Positions 27,077-35,096 of a stretch of DNA of 64,000 nucleotides are shown one piece after another. The position numbers were made by a program, and so were the translations under genes. Below the pieces are notes generated by a model, which worked only from the letters and a program-made list of their open reading frames with translations, was not told the DNA's origin and searched no databases. The first letter of the stretch is position 1. Each line of letters opens with the position of its first letter. Where the stretch lies: assembly GCA_963724435.1 (NCBI GenBank), contig CAVRUN010000014.1, positions 184,873-248,872 on the forward strand, given 5' to 3'. The stretch comes from AP-15 sp963724435 (GTDB lineage: Bacteria; Pseudomonadota; Alphaproteobacteria; ATCC43930; CGMCC-115725).

Positions 27077-28609
27077 TTAAAAGCGGATTTGCGGGCCGAG
27101 CAAGACCGAATTGCTGGTATATTCGTAAATCGGTAGGTTCGATGAGACGATATCGCGTTCCAATTGCAGCACGATAGCAATACGGCGAGACATTGGTATG
27201 GCTTGGGTGACGCCAAATCGCCAGCGCTGGGTCAGTTGGTTACTCGTCGAAAAGAAAAGATCGGGATTGCTGCTGGTATTGCAACACGGATCCGGCGCGG
27301 CATAGATACTCCAGGCGCGGCCAAGAAATAGCGAGGTCTCCCACGGATAGGGCATCAGTTTTAAGAGTGCATTGTAGTGCATGCGGTAAGCGCCGATCAC
27401 TGCATAAGTCGAGTTCGTGTAATATTCAAAAGCGGTCGACTGATTTAGGTAATCGAACTCAAGATTTAACACTGCATTCTCGGCAACCGGCTTCGTCGCA
27501 GAAAAGCTGACTAGCTTGTCGTTACCGTTGAGCCCGGTCGACAGCGGCCGGTCCGGTGTATTGGTAAAGTTTTTGTGGCGAAACTCAAATACCGTCTTTA
27601 GCAGCATGTCGTTCCAAACCGTCTCGTCGTATTCGAGCCCTGCGCCGCCAGCCGCGAAGTATTGCGCCTCGCCCAATCCAACTTCGTCACCGATCGCGTA
27701 GGGTTTGACTGATGCCGCAATGCTGCCGAGCAGCCCGCCATTCGGAAAGTTGACCCGAGGCCCCGCGGTCACTTCCAGCAGCCCGAGGTCGAGCCGGCTG
27801 ACGTTCGAATTGAAATAATGATTAAGATAACCGACAGCGGTGATGTCGATCGAATCGCGGCGCTGGTCTTCAAGGTCATAGCTGTACAAAAGCGACCCGC
27901 TCGCGAACACACTGCCAGAGGGCTGCTCCGCAAATTGGCTGTTGAGCAGGACCGGACCGATCGGTGATAAAATCAACGGGGAGCCGGGAGCTACGTTGGC
28001 ATCGCTCTGATACTGCCCGCCCAGAAAGACGTACCCGGACAGGTGATGGCGTGCCGTCGCCTTTTCGATCTGCGCCAGATAGTCATCAATGCGCTCACGC
28101 ACTGCGGGTGGAGGATTGGCCGCGGCTGCTCGCGTAAAATAATCGCGAGCCAAATCGTACGACCCCATGCGAAAGTAAAGCGCGCCGATTTCGAGCTGAA
28201 CCCGCGGTAAATTCGGATTAAACAGCAGCATTCGGTCGAGCGCTGACACCGCTGCCTCGTAATCGCCCAGGCGGGCGGCAACGTCAGCATAAGCAAAGGT
28301 AGCGTCGAGATTGGCTGGGTTACGCAGCATCTGCTGAAACAGAGCCGACTTCTGGGATTCAAGGCGCGAGTGTTCGGTGCCGGAAAGGTCTTGCGCAGGC
28401 GCCTGCGCTGTTGCCAACGTCATCGCAAGGACAACAAGACCGCAGAGACAACCAAAAATTTTGCCAATGCGAGAGGGTCCGCCGTGATTTCTTCCCACAG
28501 CGCCCAACGACTTCTTCTCCCCGATTGCGGGACGCGAAGCTGCCCCCAAGCGTCCAACTTCAGCGAGTTTAAGATAGGTGTCTGTTCGACTGCAAGTCTC
28601 GCCACCCAT
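27077..28609 (-). CDS. TPR-containing outer-membrane beta-barrel protein
   Basis: 510 residues from the ATG at 28609; a GTG at 28498 is an alternative start that would put the signal-like segment (FGCLCGLVVLAMTLATAQA) closer to the N-terminus. Two or three TPR helices follow (NLDATFAYADVAARLGDYEA, FRMGSYDLARDYFTRAAAA). From about residue 195 to the end there are alternating amphipathic strands, and the last residue is Phe (LLGPQIRF), the mark of an outer-membrane barrel. The layout resembles Slam/DUF560-type proteins with a TPR domain and a barrel. Inferred role: outer-membrane export or assembly; the partner is unknown. Confidence 0.65.
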   Translation of the reverse strand: MGGETCSRTDTYLKLAEVGRLGAASRPAIGEKKSLGAVGRNHGGPSRIGKIFGCLCGLVVLAMTLATAQAPAQDLSGTEHSRLESQKSALFQQMLRNPANLDATFAYADVAARLGDYEAAVSALDRMLLFNPNLPRVQLEIGALYFRMGSYDLARDYFTRAAAANPPPAVRERIDDYLAQIEKATARHHLSGYVFLGGQYQSDANVAPGSPLILSPIGPVLLNSQFAEQPSGSVFASGSLLYSYDLEDQRRDSIDITAVGYLNHYFNSNVSRLDLGLLEVTAGPRVNFPNGGLLGSIAASVKPYAIGDEVGLGEAQYFAAGGAGLEYDETVWNDMLLKTVFEFRHKNFTNTPDRPLSTGLNGNDKLVSFSATKPVAENAVLNLEFDYLNQSTAFEYYTNSTYAVIGAYRMHYNALLKLMPYPWETSLFLGRAWSIYAAPDPCCNTSSNPDLFFSTSNQLTQRWRFGVTQAIPMSRRIAIVLQLERDIVSSNLPIYEYTSNSVLLGPQIRF

Positions 28610-28779
28610 AGTGCTTTTTAAATTTACTGCCGATACAGAGGGCCGGCTTCGCCACGAGATAACCTGTGCCGACCGAAACGCTTCTAAGGGTTGTTGACGC
28701 GGCTCAGGGCGGGGCGCAGTACTCTGGAACCTGCGAAACAGATGTGGGCGCCAAACCGAGCGGGCAAAGGGAGGCCGTC

Positions 28780-30027
28780 ATGGTGAGCGACCTTTTTGAC
28801 ATGCAAGAGGCGCGCGATCCAGCCGAGCGCGAAGCAGCGCTGATGTCGCAGCTGCCGTCGATAATCGCGGCAGCAAAGCGGCACTGTCCAGCGTATCGCA
28901 GGCTCTTTAGCGAAGTCGAGCCGGCCGCGGTAGTCGACCGTGCTGCACTCGCGCGATTGCCGCTGACAAGAAAATCCGCACTGATCGAATTGCAGCAGCG
29001 CGACCCACCCTTTGGCGGGTTGACGGCAGTGCCGATTTCGGCATTGCGCCGGGTCTTTGTCTCACCCGGCCCGATCTATGAACCGGAAGGGCGTCGGCCG
29101 GATTATGGGCGTTTCGCTCGGGCATTATTTGCTGCCGGTTTTCGCGCCGGCGATCTTGTCCACAACACCTTTTCTTATCATCTGACACCGGCCGGGGCGA
29201 TGGTAGAAAGTGCCGCTGAGGCTCTGGGCTGCCCGGTTATCCCCGCCGGAACCGGGCAGACCGAGCAACAGTTGCGGGCGATCGCCGACCTCAAACCGAT
29301 CGGCTATGTCGGGACCCCATCGTTTTTGAAAATCCTGCTCGATCGGGCGGCGAGCGAGGGCATCGACATATCTTCTCTGAAAAAGGCGCTGGTCGGCGCC
29401 GAGGCGCTGCCGGCGATGCTCCGCCGCGACTTTCGGGAACGTGGGATAGCCGTGCTGCAATGCTACGGGACCGCCGATATCGGTGTTATTGCCTTCGAAA
29501 GCACGGCTACTGATGGCGAACTCGAGGCGGGGATGGTCCTCGATGAGGACATCATCGTCGAAATCGTCCGTCCTGGAACCGGCGAACCCGTCGCGCTCGG
29601 CGACACCGGCGAAGTCGTGGTAACGACCTTGACCCCGGAATACCCTTTGATCCGTTTCGCCACCGGTGACCTCTCTGCGATGTTGCCTGACCCGGTGCGC
29701 AGCGCTCGCACCAACTACCGCATCAAGGGTTGGCTCGGCCGCGCCGATCAGACGACCAAAATCCGCGGCATGTTTGTCCACCCGGGACAAATCAGCGATG
29801 TCGTCCGTCGGCACCCGTCGATTAGCCGGGCGCGACTTGTCGTCGAGCGGGTCAATGGCGCTGATGCCATGACATTGCTGGTCGAGACCGGTGAGCCGGT
29901 AGACGTCGCCCGGATCGCGGAGACCGTACAGGCCCTGACGCGGTTGCGCTCAGTGATCGACCAAGTGCCGCATGGGAGCCTGCCGGACGATGGAAAGCTG
30001 ATCGAGGACCGCCGGCCGCTCGATTAA
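28780..30027 (+). CDS. Phenylacetate-CoA-ligase-like adenylate-forming enzyme
   Basis: About 415 residues from the ATG at 28780, which has GGGAGG just upstream; an ATG at 28666 adds 38 unlikely residues. Features of the PaaK-type AMP-binding family are HCPAYRRLF near the N-terminus, NTFSYHLTPAGAM, the central CYGTADIG in place of the usual YG-x-TE motif, and LIRFATGDLS. A C-terminal lid domain has TKIRGMFVHPGQI. It probably activates an aromatic or other carboxylic acid to its CoA thioester with ATP. No paa genes are nearby, so the substrate is open. Confidence 0.82.
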   Translation: MVSDLFDMQEARDPAEREAALMSQLPSIIAAAKRHCPAYRRLFSEVEPAAVVDRAALARLPLTRKSALIELQQRDPPFGGLTAVPISALRRVFVSPGPIYEPEGRRPDYGRFARALFAAGFRAGDLVHNTFSYHLTPAGAMVESAAEALGCPVIPAGTGQTEQQLRAIADLKPIGYVGTPSFLKILLDRAASEGIDISSLKKALVGAEALPAMLRRDFRERGIAVLQCYGTADIGVIAFESTATDGELEAGMVLDEDIIVEIVRPGTGEPVALGDTGEVVVTTLTPEYPLIRFATGDLSAMLPDPVRSARTNYRIKGWLGRADQTTKIRGMFVHPGQISDVVRRHPSISRARLVVERVNGADAMTLLVETGEPVDVARIAETVQALTRLRSVIDQVPHGSLPDDGKLIEDRRPLD

Positions 30028-30103
30028 AGGTCGGCCGAAATTATTCACTAAAAGGTCATACTTCCTTCAAACCAAAGTCCCAATCCGCGCCCCATATGAT
30101 AGG

Positions 30104-30208
30104 TGTAAGGTTTACCCTTACAGGTTTGTCCCCCAAACCTCGTACTCGGCCGCCAGCAACGGCCGATGGCCAAGCGGCTCCGGATTCCCCCTCCGGAGCC
30201 GCCTTTTT
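30104..30208 (+). ncRNA. Four consecutive hairpins: candidate small RNA or ccm leader
   Basis: Four perfect stems lie in a row. They are TGTAAGG/CCTTACA (30104-30122), AGGTTTG/CAAACCT (30122-30140, loop TCCCC), TCGGCCG/CGGCCGA (30146-30166), and an 11-bp GCGGCTCCGGA/TCCGGAGCCGC (30174-30202) followed by five T. Two loops are C-rich and could pair with ribosome binding sites. A TATGAT at 30095-30100 could be a -10 box, though no good -35 is seen and the start it predicts would fall inside the first stem. No known RNA family is recognised. It may be a small RNA ending before ccmA, or a regulatory leader of it. Confidence 0.4.
30174..30208 (+). terminator. Rho-independent terminator just before ccmA
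   Basis: An 11-bp GC-rich stem (GCGGCTCCGGA with TCCGGAGCCGC, 7-nt loop) and a T5 run at 30204-30208. It ends exactly where the ccmA frame's ATG begins. It could close the upstream ligase transcript (150 bp away), a small RNA, or act as an attenuator of the ccm operon. Confidence 0.65.
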
Positions 30209-30934
30209 ATGCCGCTGCACCTGACCGATTTTACCGAGCCATCCTTGGGTTCCGCCCGAGCTGTCTCTTCAGCCGAGCTTATCGTCGAAGAGCTCGCCTG
30301 CCGCCGCGGCGAGCGAGTTGTTTTCACCGGCCTTTCGTTTCGGCTTCCGCCCGGAGGGGCGCTGGTTCTGACCGGCGCCAATGGCAGCGGTAAATCGAGC
30401 TTGTTGCGGCTGGTGGCCGGCCTGCTGACGCCAGCAGCAGGCCGCATGTTGTGGGGAGCGAAAAGCATCGCCGACGATATCGCATCGCATCATGCCCGAC
30501 TGCACTATGTCGGCCATCTCGATGCGCTAAAGCCGGCGATGACGCCGCGTGAGAGTTTGGCGTTTTGTGCGGCACTCCGCGGCTCGCGCCGATCAGGCGC
30601 GGAGCATGCCATCGCCGAGGCGCTTTCGGCGTTCGAAATCGAAGCGATCGCAGATTGGCCGTGCCGTTGGCTCTCGGCCGGACAGCGGCGCCGCGTCACC
30701 CTTGCGCGCTTGCTGGCGGCGCCCGCGCCGTTATGGCTGCTCGACGAGCCGACGACCGCCCTCGATAGCGACAGTCAAGCCAGGCTTGAACAGGCGATCG
30801 CGGCGCATCGCGCGGCCGACGGCATGGTCATGATCGCGACTCACGCGCCGATCGCGCTCGAGACCGCGGCAACTCTGGCGCTTGGCGGCTATGCCCCCCG
30901 CGTTGACGAGCTCGATTCTGTCTTCGCCGAGTGA
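30209..30934 (+). CDS. ccmA: Cytochrome c biogenesis ABC exporter, ATP-binding subunit
   Basis: 241 residues at most. Walker A is GANGSGKSSLL, the signature is LSAGQRRRVTLARLL, and Walker B is PLWLLDEPTTALD. CcmA with CcmB forms the ATPase that releases haem-loaded CcmE from CcmC. The ATG at 30209 directly follows a terminator hairpin and lacks a ribosome binding site. The family's conserved start (here LIVEELACRRGERVVF) comes about 24 residues later, so the true start may be internal, such as TTG at 30245. It is first gene of ccmABCDE-ccmG. Confidence 0.9.
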   Translation: MPLHLTDFTEPSLGSARAVSSAELIVEELACRRGERVVFTGLSFRLPPGGALVLTGANGSGKSSLLRLVAGLLTPAAGRMLWGAKSIADDIASHHARLHYVGHLDALKPAMTPRESLAFCAALRGSRRSGAEHAIAEALSAFEIEAIADWPCRWLSAGQRRRVTLARLLAAPAPLWLLDEPTTALDSDSQARLEQAIAAHRAADGMVMIATHAPIALETAATLALGGYAPRVDELDSVFAE

Positions 30935-30935
30935 G

Positions 30936-31601
30936 ATGACGGCGTTTCTCGGCCTGTTCCGCCGCGACCTGCGATTGGCGCTAAGCCAGGGCGGCGACAC
31001 CGGTCTCGTGATCGCCTTTTTTGTGCTAACCGTCGTGCTGTTCCCGTTCGGGGTCGGCCCGGAGCAGGAAGTTCTGTCGCGCGTGGCGCCGGGGATTCTG
31101 TGGGTCGCGGCGTTGCTCGCGGCACTCCTGTCGCTCGATCGGCTGTTCTTGCCGGATTATGAGGATGGCGGTCTCGACTTGATCGCCTTATCGCCGCTGC
31201 CGCTCGAGCTTGCGGCATTGGCCAAATGCGCCGCACATTGGGTGTCGACCGGGGTGCCATTGGCATTGATCAGCCCGGCATTGGCATTCGTCGTCGATCT
31301 CGACCAGCGCGCGATCGGAACTTTGTTCGCCAGTCTGTTGATCGGCACCCCGGTGCTGAGCCTGATCGGCGGGGTTGCGGCAGCGTTGACGCTCGGCGCG
31401 CGCCGGCAGGGCGTCCTGTTGTCGCTGCTGGTCCTGCCGCTTTACATCCCGCCGCTGGTTTTCGGAGCAGGCGCGGTCGAAGCGGAAGCGATTGGAACCG
31501 GATCGCGCGCTGACCTGTTGCTGCTCGGCGCCCTGAGCTTGATCGCGCTGCCGTTGTGTCCATGGGCGGCCGCGGCTGCGTTGCGGCAGGCACTCGAATG
31601 A
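30936..31601 (+). CDS. ccmB: Haem exporter protein CcmB
   Basis: 221 residues from the ATG one base after the ccmA stop; an upstream in-frame start would lie inside ccmA. There are six hydrophobic segments. The opening FLGLFRRDLRLALSQGG, the segment LDRLFLPDYEDGGLDLIALS and LLVLPLYIPPLVFGAGAV are typical of CcmB. It is the membrane subunit of the CcmAB transporter. The ending is followed by 21-bp repeats and ccmC. Confidence 0.92.
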   Translation: MTAFLGLFRRDLRLALSQGGDTGLVIAFFVLTVVLFPFGVGPEQEVLSRVAPGILWVAALLAALLSLDRLFLPDYEDGGLDLIALSPLPLELAALAKCAAHWVSTGVPLALISPALAFVVDLDQRAIGTLFASLLIGTPVLSLIGGVAAALTLGARRQGVLLSLLVLPLYIPPLVFGAGAVEAEAIGTGSRADLLLLGALSLIALPLCPWAAAAALRQALE

Positions 31602-31606
31602 ACCCG

Positions 31607-31669
31607 CGGCAGGGACCGGCGTGCCTGCGGCAGCGACCAGTGTGCCAACGGCAGGGACCGGCGGCGCCA
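31607..31669 (+). repeat. Three 21-bp direct repeats between ccmB and ccmC
   Basis: CGGCAG recurs at 31607, 31628 and 31649, each time followed by a similar block (GGACCGGCGTGCC, CGACCAGTGTGCC, GGACCGGCGGCGCC). The period is exactly 21 bp. If ccmC were started at the GTG at 31621 the repeats would be translated, but the conserved CcmC sequence begins later. Confidence 0.6.
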
Positions 31670-31725
31670 CTGGCGAAGAGTCGATTTTGCGCTATAACAA
31701 TTACTGTGAACGACTGCTTCTGCCG

Positions 31726-32508
31726 ATGCTGAGCCGCTTTGCCAACCCTGCCCGCTTTATGCGGTTCAGCGGTGCAACGCTGCCGTGGTGCGCTTGGGCA
31801 AGCCTCGCGATTGTTGCTATCGGGCTCTATCTGGCCTTGATCGCCGCACCGCCCGATTATCAGCAGGGCGAAGCGGTCCGCATCATGTACGTCCATGTCC
31901 CGGCGGCGTGGCTGGCGCTCAACGTCTATTTGTTTGTCGCGGTGGCGAGCGGCGTTGCCCTGGTCTGGCGCCATCCGTTGGCCGAGATCGCGGCGCGCTC
32001 GGCCGCCCCAATTGGCGCCGCCTTCACCTTTGTCTGCCTGACGACCGGCTCGCTGTGGGGCCGGCCGATGTGGGGCACCTGGTGGGTGTGGGACGCGCGG
32101 CTGACCTCGGTGCTGGTGCTGTTCTTTCTCTACCTCGGCTATATCGCGCTGGTGAACGCGTTCGACGACCCCGCGCGCGGCGGCCGAGCCGGGTCGGTTC
32201 TGGCCTTGGTAGGGGTCGTCAATCTGCCGATCATCAAATTCTCGGTCGATTGGTGGAACACGCTGCATCAGCCAGCGAGCGTATTGCGCTTTGGCAAGCC
32301 AACGATCGCCTTGTCGATGCTGATGCCGCTGTTGGTGATGGCGCTGGGGTTTACGCTGCTGTTCGTCACCCTGCTGCTGCTCCGCATGCGAACCGAACTC
32401 AATGAGCGCAAAGACCGTGCGTTGCGCCTCAACACCGCTCCGGCGTCAGCACCGGCCCGATCTCGGCCCGAGGTGACGGCGCCGGTGCGGCCGGCTGTGC
32501 AGCGATGA
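31726..32508 (+). CDS. ccmC: Haem exporter / haem lyase component CcmC
   Basis: 260 residues from the ATG at 31726 (MLSRFANPARFMRFSGATLP). The frame is open to 31621, but that extension is the translated repeat. There are six membrane segments. The WWD haem-handling motif is WGRPMWGTWWVWDARLTS, flanked by the axial-ligand histidines in MYVHVPAAW and WWNTLHQPAS. It passes haem to CcmE at the periplasmic side. The C-terminal tail is extended and rich in Ala, Pro and Arg. Confidence 0.93.
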   Translation: MLSRFANPARFMRFSGATLPWCAWASLAIVAIGLYLALIAAPPDYQQGEAVRIMYVHVPAAWLALNVYLFVAVASGVALVWRHPLAEIAARSAAPIGAAFTFVCLTTGSLWGRPMWGTWWVWDARLTSVLVLFFLYLGYIALVNAFDDPARGGRAGSVLALVGVVNLPIIKFSVDWWNTLHQPASVLRFGKPTIALSMLMPLLVMALGFTLLFVTLLLLRMRTELNERKDRALRLNTAPASAPARSRPEVTAPVRPAVQR

Positions 32509-32518
32509 GGCGGTGAGG

Positions 32519-32692
32519 GTGAGCGCCATCAGCAGCTACTTCGCGATGGGCGGCTATGCCGTCTATGTGTGGCCGGCCTACGCGCTGACGGCTGCGGTCC
32601 TTGGTGGGCTGGCGTTTCAATCTTGGCGGCGTTACCGCGACAGCGCCCGCAGCCTCGAAACGCTGCAGCAGCAGGTGAGGCCGCGGCGATGA
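32519..32692 (+). CDS. ccmD: Haem exporter protein CcmD
   Basis: 57 residues from a GTG at 32519 (a second GTG at 32513 is in frame). One membrane helix has the CcmD pattern YFAMGGYAVYVWPAYALTA, followed by a basic segment QSWRRYRDSARSLE. CcmD is needed to release holo-CcmE from CcmABC. It begins about 10 bp after ccmC and overlaps ccmE by four bases. Confidence 0.88.
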   Translation: MSAISSYFAMGGYAVYVWPAYALTAAVLGGLAFQSWRRYRDSARSLETLQQQVRPRR

Positions 32693-33177
32693 CCCGCAAA
32701 CAGCAGCGCCTGGGATTGCTGGCGCTTGGCATGATGGCGCTCGGCGGCGCTACGGCGCTGGTGTTGAGCGCGTTTAGCAGCAACCTCGTCTTTTTCTACA
32801 GCCCGAGCGATCTGAAAACGCAGGCAATTTCGGCCGAGCAGCGGGTCCGGCTGGGCGGCTTGGTCGAGGACGGCAGCGTCAAGCGCGACGCCGACAGCCG
32901 GGTCGCATTCCGCATCAGCGATGGCAAGACAGACATTCCGGTGACTTACCACGGCATCCTGCCGGACTTGTTCCGCGAGGGGCAAGGGGTCGTCGCCGAA
33001 GGCAAGCTGGAGCCGGGCGGGCTGTTCGACGCCTCGACAATCCTCGCCAAGCACGACGAGCGCTACATGCCGCGCGAAGTCGTCGACGCGCTCAAAAAGA
33101 GCGGGCATTGGCAGGAAGGCGGTGCGACCGAAGCCGCCGCGGCGCCGCTGAAACCGGCGCCTTCGCCGGTACGGTAG
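32689..33177 (+). CDS. ccmE: Cytochrome c maturation protein CcmE (haem chaperone)
   Basis: 162 residues from the ATG overlapping the ccmD stop. One N-terminal membrane anchor (LGLLALGMMALGGATALVL) is followed by an OB-fold domain with FFYSPSDL and VTYHGILPDLFREGQGVV. The haem-binding His122 and Tyr126 are in AKHDERYMP. CcmE carries haem covalently to the CcmF/H lyase. The C-terminal tail is Ala/Pro-rich. Its place between ccmD and ccmG is worth noting, since ccmF does not follow. Confidence 0.94.
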   Translation: MTRKQQRLGLLALGMMALGGATALVLSAFSSNLVFFYSPSDLKTQAISAEQRVRLGGLVEDGSVKRDADSRVAFRISDGKTDIPVTYHGILPDLFREGQGVVAEGKLEPGGLFDASTILAKHDERYMPREVVDALKKSGHWQEGGATEAAAAPLKPAPSPVR

Positions 33178-33214
33178 GCGGGTTCGGACACCTCTCCCAG
33201 GGCGAGCCGGTTTG

Positions 33215-33775
33215 GTGCGCAAGCTTTTGTATCTGGTACCGGTAGCGCTGTTCGCGGTGCTGCTGGTGGCGTTTGCGATGGGGCTCAACCACGATCCGAG
33301 CCTCTTACCCTCGGCGATGATCAACCGGCCGGCCCCGAACTTTGATCTTCCTGGCCTCTACGACCCGGCAAAAGGCCTAGCGCGCAAGGATCTCGCCGGC
33401 GGCGTCACCCTCGTCAATTTCTTCGCGTCATGGTGTGCGCCGTGCCGCGAAGAACAGCCGGCGTTGATGGAGCTTGCCCGCCAGCCCGGCGTTACCCTCG
33501 ACGGCATCGCCTACAAAGACAAGCCCGAGGCGTCCCGACGTTTCCTCGACGATCTCGGCAACCCCTATCGCCATATCGGGATCGACCAGGACGGAACGAC
33601 CGCGATCAACTTCGGGGTTTATGGCGTGCCCGAGACCTATGTCGTCGATCCCGCCGGTCACATCCGCTATCGCCATGTCGGGCCGCTCAGCGAACAGGAT
33701 GTCGACCGCAAGATCCTACCGCTGATTGCTCGCATCGTCACAATCCCGGCTAAACCTCCGGTCGCGGCCGAGTAA
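33215..33775 (+). CDS. ccmG: Thiol:disulfide interchange protein CcmG/DsbE
   Basis: 186 residues from a GTG at 33215; a TTG three bases earlier is equally possible. An N-terminal membrane anchor (LLYLVPVALFAVLLVAFAMG) is followed by a periplasmic thioredoxin fold. The active site is FASWCAPCREEQPAL and the cis-Pro region is YGVPETYVVD. It keeps apocytochrome c haem-binding cysteines reduced. It is last in the operon; ccmF and ccmH are missing. It converges with sucB, the stop codons being 2 bp apart. Confidence 0.93.
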   Translation: MRKLLYLVPVALFAVLLVAFAMGLNHDPSLLPSAMINRPAPNFDLPGLYDPAKGLARKDLAGGVTLVNFFASWCAPCREEQPALMELARQPGVTLDGIAYKDKPEASRRFLDDLGNPYRHIGIDQDGTTAINFGVYGVPETYVVDPAGHIRYRHVGPLSEQDVDRKILPLIARIVTIPAKPPVAAE

Positions 33776-33777
33776 CG

Positions 33778-35079
33778 TCAGATATCGAACAGCAGGCGCG
33801 ACGGGTCCTCGACCAGTTCCTTGATCCGAACCAGGAATCCGACCGCTTCGCGGCCATCGACGAGCCGGTGGTCGTAGGACAACGCGACGTACATCATCGG
33901 CCGGATTTCGATCGTTTCGCCGCCTGGCCCGGTCACCGCGACCGGGCGGCGCTCGATCTTGTGCATGCCCAGAATGCCGGATTGCGGCGGGTTCAGGATC
34001 GGCGTCGACAACAGCGAGCCGTAAATGCCGCCATTCGAGATCGTAAAGGTGCCGCCGGACAGATCATCGATCGACAACTTGCCGTCGCGCGCCTTGCCGC
34101 CGAGTGCCGCAATCTCCTTCTCGATCTCGGCGAAGCTCATGCCATCGGCGTCGCGTAAGACCGGTACGACGAGCCCATGCTCGGTCCCGACCGCAACGCC
34201 GATATCGTAGTGGTTTTTGTAGACGATATCGCTGCCGTCGATCTCGGCGTTGACGCCCGGGAACTCCATCAATGCGGCGATCGACGCCTTGACAAAGACC
34301 GACATAAATCCGAGCCGGACACCGTGTTTTTTCTCAAACGCATCGCGCCATTGCTCGCGCAACGCAATTGTCCGGCTCATGTCGATTTCGTTGAACGTCG
34401 TCAGCATCGCGGCAGCGTTTTGCGCCGCCTTCAGCCGCTCGGCGATGCGCTGCCGCAGCCGCGTCATCCGTACCCGTATTTCGCGATCACCCGCCAGCAC
34501 CGGCGCTGAGAGCGGTGGCGCTGACTGGGGCGGTGGCTCGACCACCGGTGCAGATGCGGCGGGTGACGGGTGGATAGTCGCCGCCGGCGCCTCCGCTGGG
34601 CGCACCGCCGCGGCCATCACATCAGCTTTGGTGAGCCTATTACCGGGCCCGGTCGGCATGATCTCACGAGCGTCGAGTCCGCTTTCCGCGACCAATTTGC
34701 GGACCGCCGGCCCGGAACGATCGAGTGCCGCGACATGTCCTGCACCCGCGGGCTCAGGATCGGCGATCACCATGTCTTGTTCGCCGGGCAGCGGCAGGCT
34801 TGCTTCGAGCGGGGTCGGGTGCGCCGCCGGCACCGAGACCGCGCCGTCGCCAATGATGCCGAGCACCGCGCCGACCGGCAGAGTGATGCCCTCCGCGGCG
34901 ACAATTTCGGCGAGCGTCCCGGCGACCGGCGCCGGCACCTCGACATTCACTTTGTCGGTCTCGAGTTCGACGATCGGCTCGTCGACCGCGACCCGTTCGC
35001 CGGGCTGCTTCAGCCATTTGGCGACGGTGGCGTCGGTGACCGATTCACCGAGGCTTGGCACCTTGATCTCGATCGCCAT
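33778..35079 (-). CDS. sucB: 2-oxoglutarate dehydrogenase E2, dihydrolipoamide succinyltransferase
   Basis: 433 residues. An N-terminal lipoyl domain has the modified Lys43 in ELETDKVNVEV. A Pro/Ala linker leads to the E1/E3-binding domain (VRKLVAESGLDAREI, GNRLTKADV). The acyltransferase core ends in the catalytic LSYDHRLVDGREAVGF. It transfers succinyl groups to CoA in the 2-oxoglutarate dehydrogenase complex. It lies 17 bp after sucA on the same strand. No E3 (lpd) gene or sucCD is in the window. Confidence 0.96.
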   Translation of the reverse strand: MAIEIKVPSLGESVTDATVAKWLKQPGERVAVDEPIVELETDKVNVEVPAPVAGTLAEIVAAEGITLPVGAVLGIIGDGAVSVPAAHPTPLEASLPLPGEQDMVIADPEPAGAGHVAALDRSGPAVRKLVAESGLDAREIMPTGPGNRLTKADVMAAAVRPAEAPAATIHPSPAASAPVVEPPPQSAPPLSAPVLAGDREIRVRMTRLRQRIAERLKAAQNAAAMLTTFNEIDMSRTIALREQWRDAFEKKHGVRLGFMSVFVKASIAALMEFPGVNAEIDGSDIVYKNHYDIGVAVGTEHGLVVPVLRDADGMSFAEIEKEIAALGGKARDGKLSIDDLSGGTFTISNGGIYGSLLSTPILNPPQSGILGMHKIERRPVAVTGPGGETIEIRPMMYVALSYDHRLVDGREAVGFLVRIKELVEDPSRLLFDI

Positions 35080-35096
35080 CTCGCCAAACCCCCCGC

